Assembly: GCA_026397675.1 (NCBI GenBank)
Contig: JAPLUH010000245.1
Coordinates: 1 to 10,635, forward strand
Length of the DNA: 10,635 nucleotides
Reading direction: 5' to 3'
Origin: Verrucomicrobiota bacterium
GTDB lineage: Bacteria > Verrucomicrobiota > Verrucomicrobiia > Limisphaerales > UBA9464
The stretch's first letter is position 1; the number at the start of each line of letters is the position of its first letter. The notes beneath the pieces were generated by a model, which worked only from the letters and a program-made list of their open reading frames with translations, did no database searches and was not told the origin of the DNA. The translations under genes were made by a program, and so were the position numbers. Shown one piece after another: positions 6,373 to 10,635 of this stretch.

Positions 6373-8188
6373 TCATTTGCGACTCTCGCGCCAGTAGGGG
6401 CGATCTGCCACGAAGAGGTACCCATTCTCGGGATACCGATCACCAAAGGCGAACTTCAGCGGGAAACCCGAGGGGATATTCCCCTGGCGGAGCAAGTAAT
6501 CCATGTAGAAGCGCCCCCAGACGGCATCGGAGTCGTTGAGTAATTTGGAATGCCACAACTGATCGCAGGTGAGTGAGGTGAGCAACAAGGCGTTGAACGG
6601 CCGCTGGAAGTCGTGGATCTGGTAGAAGTCTTCCTTGGGATCTTGTCCGGCCCGCAAGGTCAGGGGCATGGAGTCGAGGTGGCCGTACCAGGCGACCGCC
6701 GCCGGCATGTCGCTCAAGACCATGGCGCCCGGCGGGAGATATCCCAGCAATTGGCGGATGACCGGCAGGTAATAGGGCGGATTGGCCATGACCGGTTGGC
6801 GCGGCGGCAACAGCGAAAGCACGAAGGGCATGAGGCACAAGGCCAGGGGGATCGCCATCGCCATCCATCGCGCCAACGGATAGGGAAAGTCGAAGGTATC
6901 GAGTGCCCACCGGAAGACCACCGCGGCGTAGAGCCCGGCCAGCGGAACGAACCACGCCAGGAGATTCTCGGAGTTCAGGAATGGGGACTGCGTGGACAAG
7001 TGCGTCTGGATCAGGGCCTGACCCGGCACCAGCGCCAGCAACAAGGCCAAGAGCAACCAGCGGAACCGGTTCATCCGCGCGTCTCCCATGGGCAACAGGA
7101 GCCCCACCAGCAAGAAGGCCCCGAACCAATTGCCGAACATCCGGGGGACGTCGTTGGCGAGGATCGACTGGGAATTGCTCAGAACCTTGGCCAACACCTC
7201 AGTCAGGCGCACCCGCGCGAGTTCTGGGTTCTGGGAACGCTCCAATCGGTCCTCCGCAAAACCCGCAGTCCCGGACAGCGGAGCAAGGGTGGCGATGCCC
7301 AGAGGCAATCCACTGCGGAGGTAATTGCGGGTCATCCAGGGAGCCGTCAACAGCAGGAAGGCTAGCAAAAGACACCCCACCGTTCGCAGGCGGGCCTCAA
7401 CGGGAGCCCACCACCCCACACAGATGGCGATCGGCAAAACCAAGAATCCGAAGGAATACGAGATCAGGAATCCGAGCCCGATCAATCCTCCCAGCAGGGC
7501 CGACCAGAGCGCATATCGAAATGTCACGACCCGGGGGCGACCGTCTTCGTCGGGGTCGGCGGCGCCCCCGATGTGCAAGGCAACCACGCTGACCGCCACG
7601 CACAGCAACCCTAGCCACACGGTAGGCAGGCCCGAGAAGGCGAAATACCGCCATGACTCCAATGGAGAGTTCAAACCATCGCCGACCCACTTGGAACAGC
7701 ACGAAGGCCAACCCACAAAAACCGATGAAATTGAGGCATCCCACCGCCACTTCGGCCGGCGGACGGCGACGGGGTCCGGGCTCTACACCATAAACCCACC
7801 GGTCCGGCAGCACCTTGAAGAGCACTCCCAATGCAACCGGGTACAGAGGTGGGTGAGAGATGTCGGGATGGGCCGCCGTGATGAGTTGGCGCGGATTAAC
7901 CCCCTGCTCCACCGCACGGGGCGACTGGAGATGAAGGCTGAGCGGGCGAATCAACTGGGTGGTGAACCCTCGGCCTTCCGAGAGACTGCGACCCAACTGC
8001 GCCAAGTCCATCGCCTCGGCCGTGCCAAAATTCTTTACCCCGTCAAAGTGGTAAAGTCCCAAGGCGATGAGGGTCAGCAGCAGCAAGATGAACCGCTGCA
8101 GCCAAACTCGACCCTCACCTTCTTCAAGGCTGTGGATGAGTTCTTGAATGCCCTTGGGCGGTTCGTTGTACTGCATGTGAGGAGCCAT
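6373..8188 (-). pseudogene. Membrane glycosyltransferase, GT39/ArnT-like (GT-C fold), split by a frameshift
   Basis: Two overlapping open frames make one protein. The N-terminal part runs from the ATG at 8188 and stays open to 7397. The C-terminal part occupies the other frame, open from about 7716 to the stop at 6373. The total of 1816 bases is one more than a multiple of three. The N-terminal part has a membrane helix (about 32-46), then GTAEAMDLAQLGRSLSEGRGF and the loop motif HPDISHPPLYP (107-117). These match the first periplasmic loop of lipid-phosphate-sugar-dependent GT-C enzymes, where acidic residues are catalytic. VGRRWFELSIG (about 168-178) is family-like. The C-terminal part resumes at about WRYFAFSGLPTVWLG, has many membrane helices, and ends in a soluble domain. 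The likely role is transfer of a sugar from a polyprenyl carrier to lipid, glycan or protein; the acceptor is unknown. A real mutation, a local deletion or an assembly error are all possible. It lies between the ABC ATPase (61 bases) and priA (16 bases). Confidence 0.8.
7640..7660 (-). other. Probable frameshift site in the glycosyltransferase
   Basis: Family-like sequence switches frame here. Upstream, GRRWFELSIGVMA reads in one frame; downstream, SWRYFAFSGLPTVWLG reads in the next. These two segments partly use the same bases (about 7640-7660), so nothing separates them. Dropping one T from the TTT at 7643-7645 would join the frames. In relatives, as I remember them, a further half helix of about ten or more residues separates the two blocks, so a deletion of 3n+2 bases is an equally good explanation. 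Confidence 0.55.
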
Positions 8189-8249
8189 TGGACAACAACC
8201 CCACGTCCTTGAAAAGGGGTGTCGCGGGAAGTTTATCAGCCGGCGGATT

Positions 8250-9230
8250 TCAGCGCCTCTCGAACACCTGCCGGATGATGTCCTCAATAGGGACCTCTTC
8301 GACGGCAAAATCCTTCACCGGCAGTCGGTCCAGCAGCACCTTGCAAGTGGCGATGACTGATTCCCGGGGCACCTTCAGCCGGGCCAGCGCCGAGCTCTGT
8401 TCCAGCACCTCTCCCAATTCTGCCAAGGGTACCGAAGCGAATCCGGACGCCTGTTCCAGAGTGACCGTGATGATCTTGAAGCCCGCAAAACGGTCGAGAA
8501 TCTCGGCCAAACGCCCGTCAAAGAACACCGTACCCCGATCGATGATAATGACCCGGTCGCACAACTCCTGAATATCGGCCATGTAGTGGCTCGTGAGCAG
8601 GATGGTCGTTTTGCGTTGCCGGTTGTGCTCGCGCAGGAACTCCCGAACCACCTTCTGAGAGACCACATCAAGCCCAATGGTCGGTTCGTCGAGGAAGAGC
8701 ACCTTCGGCTGGTGAAGCAGCGCAGCGATTAATTCGCACTTCATCCGCTCGCCCAGGGACAGCTCGCGGACCGCGGTGGAGAGCTTGTCGCGCACCCCGA
8801 GGAGCTCACTCATCTCATCGACCGTCCGCCGGAACGCCTCGGGGGCCAGACCGTAAATGCGCCCATTGAGTTCGAGCGAATCCCGAGCCGGAAGATCCCA
8901 CCAGAGCTGGTTTTTCTGTCCGAGCAGCAGGGCAAACTGCCGACGGTAGCCATCGGCCCGTTCCCACGGCACGTAGCCCAGCACTGAGGCGGTGCCTGAA
9001 GTCGGGTACAACAAGCCTGCCAGCATCTTGAGTGTGGTGGTCTTGCCGGCCCCATTGGGCCCGAGGAACCCCACGAACTCGCCCTCCTCGACCTTGAACG
9101 ACACATCCTTCACCGCGAATACCGTCTCGTATTCACGGCGGAACAACCCCTTGAGCGCCCCGGAGAACCCCGGAGCCTTTTTGTAGGTACGGAACGACCG
9201 CGTCAGTCCCTGAACATCGATGAGCGCCAC
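8250..9230 (-). CDS. ABC transporter ATP-binding protein, COG4586 (DrrA/viologen-exporter-like) family
   Basis: 326 residues from the GTG at 9230. It is the ATPase half of an ABC exporter, acting on the cytoplasmic face of the membrane. Features in order: VALIDVQGLTRSFRTYKK start; a family-specific insertion before Walker A (KKAPGFSGALKGLFRREYE, about 17-35); Walker A GPNGAGKT (57-64); Q-loop Gln105 in LLLGQKNQLWWDLP; signature LSLGER (157-162); Walker B VLFLDEP (177-183, Asp181-Glu182); D-loop GLD; and H-loop His215 in LLTSHYM. The insertion, the GQKNQLWWD segment and LSLGER point to the COG4586 group, whose operons usually hold two permeases (COG4587 and COG3694). Neither is adjacent here: the next gene is the glycosyltransferase. 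The start is uncertain. In-frame ATGs at 9347 and 9380 exist, but they would add a low-complexity, Pro/Gly-rich extension unlike the family. The substrate is unknown. Confidence 0.88.
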   Translation of the reverse strand: MALIDVQGLTRSFRTYKKAPGFSGALKGLFRREYETVFAVKDVSFKVEEGEFVGFLGPNGAGKTTTLKMLAGLLYPTSGTASVLGYVPWERADGYRRQFALLLGQKNQLWWDLPARDSLELNGRIYGLAPEAFRRTVDEMSELLGVRDKLSTAVRELSLGERMKCELIAALLHQPKVLFLDEPTIGLDVVSQKVVREFLREHNRQRKTTILLTSHYMADIQELCDRVIIIDRGTVFFDGRLAEILDRFAGFKIITVTLEQASGFASVPLAELGEVLEQSSALARLKVPRESVIATCKVLLDRLPVKDFAVEEVPIEDIIRQVFERR

Positions 9231-9389
9231 GCCGGTGATTCTGCAACAGCCCTCACCCCGAGGCGAACCGGGATTCACAGGCCGTCCGCCGTCGAAAACA
9301 GAAGATTCCACCCGGGGTGGGTCAGCGATCTTGAGCGTTGGATCCATTTTATGGCTGAAACCTCGGGAATTTGCCTCCATGGTTCACTC
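9231..9389. promoter_or_regulatory. Divergent intergenic region between ABC ATPase and BNR-repeat gene
   Basis: This stretch of about 159 bases lies between the two divergent starts and should hold both promoters. I cannot see a convincing -35/-10 pair or operator in it. It shrinks or vanishes if the upstream in-frame starts (9347 or 9380 on the minus strand, 9351 on the plus strand) are the real ones. Confidence 0.3.
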
Positions 9390-10439
9390 ATGCCCCGCCG
9401 GTTTTTGAGTCTTTTTGCCGTCATCGGATGCGCCTTGGGGGCGCAGAATTCTCCGGTGATCAAGTTGCAATACTTGGCCGACAAGCCGCCCACCTTGTCC
9501 TCCCACGCTTCGACCATCGAGGAGACGCCTCAAGGAATGACGGCGGCCTGGTTCGGGGGCACCGCCGAACGGGCCAAAGACGTGGTGATTTGGTTCTCGA
9601 AGAAACCGCAGCATCAGTGGCTCAAGCCCGTCGAGGTGGCCCGGGGCACCGAAGATGCGGGCGCCCCACAATACGCTTGCTGGAACCCAGTGCTCTGGCA
9701 GCAACCCGGCGGTAGTCTGTGGCTCTTCTACAAGGTCGGCCCGAGCCCGGACACGTGGTGGGGCCGGGTGCAAGAATCTAAGGACGGCGGCCGAACCTGG
9801 AGCAAGTCGCGCCGATTGCCCGACGGCCAAGTAGGGCCCGTACGCAACAAACCTGTATTGTTGGCTGATGGCACTCTCCTCTGCGGAGCCAGCTCCGAGG
9901 ATGCTGGCTGGCGGCTCCACATGGAGTGGTCCAAACCTCCCTTCACCGAGTGGCATCGCACGGGCGCGCTCAATACCGCCGACCACTGGGGCGCGATTCA
10001 ACCCACCGTGCTGCTCTGGGACGGCGGACGACGCATCCAAAGTCTGGTACGCACCCGACAAAAGGTCATCGCCGAACACTGGAGCTCAGATCAGGGCCGC
10101 ACCTGGACTCCGCTCGAGAAAACGTCGCTCCCCAACCCCAACAGCGGTATCGACGCGGTTCTCCTGCGCGATGGCCGGGCGCTGCTGGTGTACAATCCAG
10201 TAGCCGAAAATCGCAGTGTGATCGGGCTAGCTATCTCGTCGGACGGTAAATCTTGGAAGCATGTCGCCGACCTCGAGAGCACCCAGGAACCCGGCAAGGC
10301 CGACCTCGCCTACAATCCTGGCGAATTGAGCTATCCAGCGGTGGTGCAGGCCCGAGATGGCAAGGTACACATCACCTACACTTGGAAGCGCGAGAAGATC
10401 CGCCACGCCATTGTGGATCCGGCCCGGATTACGAACTGA
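9390..10439 (+). CDS. Exported BNR/Asp-box repeat protein, predicted neuraminidase (COG4692-like)
   Basis: 349 residues from the ATG at 9390. The N-terminus MPRRFLSLFAVIGCALGAQ is a short signal sequence. V-I-G-C (11-14) also fits a loose lipobox, so it may be a lipoprotein. The rest is a sialidase-type beta-propeller. Asp-box motifs S-x-D-x-G-x-T-W occur at 130-137 (SKDGGRTW) and 232-239 (SSDQGRTW), with a degenerate copy at 283-289 (SSDGKSW). Family blocks are HASTIEETPQGMTAAWFGG (39-57), YACWNPVLWQQPGG (95-108), LFYKVGPSPDTWWG (112-125), NKPVLLADGTLLC (153-165) and GELSYPAVVQARDG (311-324). It probably cleaves or binds glycans outside the cytoplasm. True sialidase activity is not shown, since this group also appears in polysaccharide-degrading bacteria with other substrates. 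An in-frame ATG at 9351 would add 13 residues ahead of the signal; neither start has a good SD. It is transcribed alone, divergent from the ABC gene and convergent with rpoN. Confidence 0.87.
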   Translation: MPRRFLSLFAVIGCALGAQNSPVIKLQYLADKPPTLSSHASTIEETPQGMTAAWFGGTAERAKDVVIWFSKKPQHQWLKPVEVARGTEDAGAPQYACWNPVLWQQPGGSLWLFYKVGPSPDTWWGRVQESKDGGRTWSKSRRLPDGQVGPVRNKPVLLADGTLLCGASSEDAGWRLHMEWSKPPFTEWHRTGALNTADHWGAIQPTVLLWDGGRRIQSLVRTRQKVIAEHWSSDQGRTWTPLEKTSLPNPNSGIDAVLLRDGRALLVYNPVAENRSVIGLAISSDGKSWKHVADLESTQEPGKADLAYNPGELSYPAVVQARDGKVHITYTWKREKIRHAIVDPARITN

Positions 10440-10475
10440 CTTCAGAATCGAAGTCCCCGCCTTCAGTCCGCCGCA

Positions 10476-10520
10476 GTGGGCTTCACTGATGCGAGCCTCG
10501 CTGATGCGGGCCTCACTGAT
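10476..10520. repeat. Three tandem copies of a 15-bp unit across the rpoN stop codon
   Basis: On the plus strand the copies are GTGGGCTTCACTGAT, GCGAGCCTCGCTGAT and GCGGGCCTCACTGAT, each 15 bases and directly adjacent, with about 2-4 differences between pairs. Read on the minus strand, the first copy holds the last codon and the TGA stop of rpoN, and the third copy repeats that in-frame TGA. A minor hairpin (CAGTG 10474-10478 with CACTG 10484-10488) overlaps it but has no T-tract. The 73-base gap between the two convergent genes holds nothing else I can recognise. Confidence 0.75.
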
Positions 10521-10635
10521 ACGTGCGCCGCAAGTGGCTGGGCAGCACGTTCAGCTCAGCCCGGTATTTAGCGACCGTGCGCCGGGCGATCATGACGTTC
10601 TTCTCCTTGAGCTTGTTGACCAACTGATCGTCGGA
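10513..10635 (-). CDS. rpoN: RNA polymerase sigma-54 factor, C-terminal end (partial)
   Basis: Only the last 40 codons and the TGA stop (10515-10513) are in the window; the gene continues beyond its right edge. The residues read SDDQLVNKLKEKNVMIARRT, then VAKYRAELNVLPSHLRRTYQ. They include the RpoN box ARRTVAKYR, the near-invariant motif that recognises the -24 promoter element, preceded by the helix of the DNA-binding domain. Sigma-54 directs RNA polymerase to -24/-12 promoters opened by AAA+ activators. In many bacteria these include nitrogen, flagellar and envelope genes. The tail after the box is ordinary in length. It converges on the BNR-repeat gene, and its stop lies in a tandem repeat. 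Confidence 0.93.
   Translation of the reverse strand, partial: SDDQLVNKLKEKNVMIARRTVAKYRAELNVLPSHLRRTYQ

Noticed and set aside
7640..7660. Programmed ribosomal frameshift in the glycosyltransferase
   Set aside because: The shift needed is +1 (or -2). There is no X-XXY-YYZ slippery heptamer, no stop-codon-paused +1 site and no obvious downstream structure, so mutation or sequencing error is simpler.
7325..8212. A plus-strand open frame (295 codons) opposite the glycosyltransferase
   Set aside because: It is antisense to the family-matching membrane protein, is rich in Arg, Pro and Ser, and has no recognisable motif.

Overview
The window is GC-rich, gene-dense bacterial chromosome. Genes run almost entirely on the minus strand, from right to left: rpoN (partial), then after one plus-strand gene an ABC-transporter ATPase, a broken membrane glycosyltransferase, priA, the five flagellar export-gate genes fliO-fliP-fliQ-fliR-flhB, and a secreted alpha/beta hydrolase (partial). 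The only confident plus-strand gene is a secreted BNR-repeat (neuraminidase-like) protein. The organism is Gram-negative by its content: flagellar export gate, sigma-54, secreted glycan- and ester-active enzymes. My recollection of the glycosyltransferase, sialidase-like and ABC families makes a Verrucomicrobiota/PVC-type bacterium the best guess. That is an inference and no marker gene here proves it.

Layout. 1-344: 5' part of a signal-peptide-bearing alpha/beta hydrolase. 428-3943: fliO, fliP, fliQ, fliR and flhB, in the conserved order and tightly packed (4-base overlap, then gaps of 49, 3 and 6 bases). This is the core inner-membrane channel of the flagellar type III export machine. 3944-4121: a spacer with a strong Shine-Dalgarno for fliO, a nested inverted repeat and a sigma-54-like -24/-12 sequence. 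4122-6356: priA, the replication-restart helicase. 6373-8188: a GT39-type polytopic glycosyltransferase split by a frameshift near 7645. 8250-9230: the ATPase of a COG4586-type ABC exporter, with no permease gene beside it. 9390-10439: the exported BNR-repeat protein, transcribed divergently. 10513-10635: the C-terminus of sigma-54, converging on it. A 15-bp tandem repeat runs through the rpoN stop codon.

How the genes relate. The five flagellar genes form one functional unit: the FliPQR gate, its assembly factor FliO, and the substrate-specificity switch FlhB. Their usual partners (flhA, fliM/fliN, flhF) are not in the window, and the cassette sits between a replication gene and an unrelated hydrolase. 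Sigma-54 often drives flagellar genes, but a link between the rpoN fragment and this cassette is only suggested. I see no phage, transposon, CRISPR, tRNA or rRNA. I found no convincing undescribed system. The most useful oddities are the split glycosyltransferase, the repeat across the rpoN stop, the permease-less ABC ATPase and the structured spacer before fliO.
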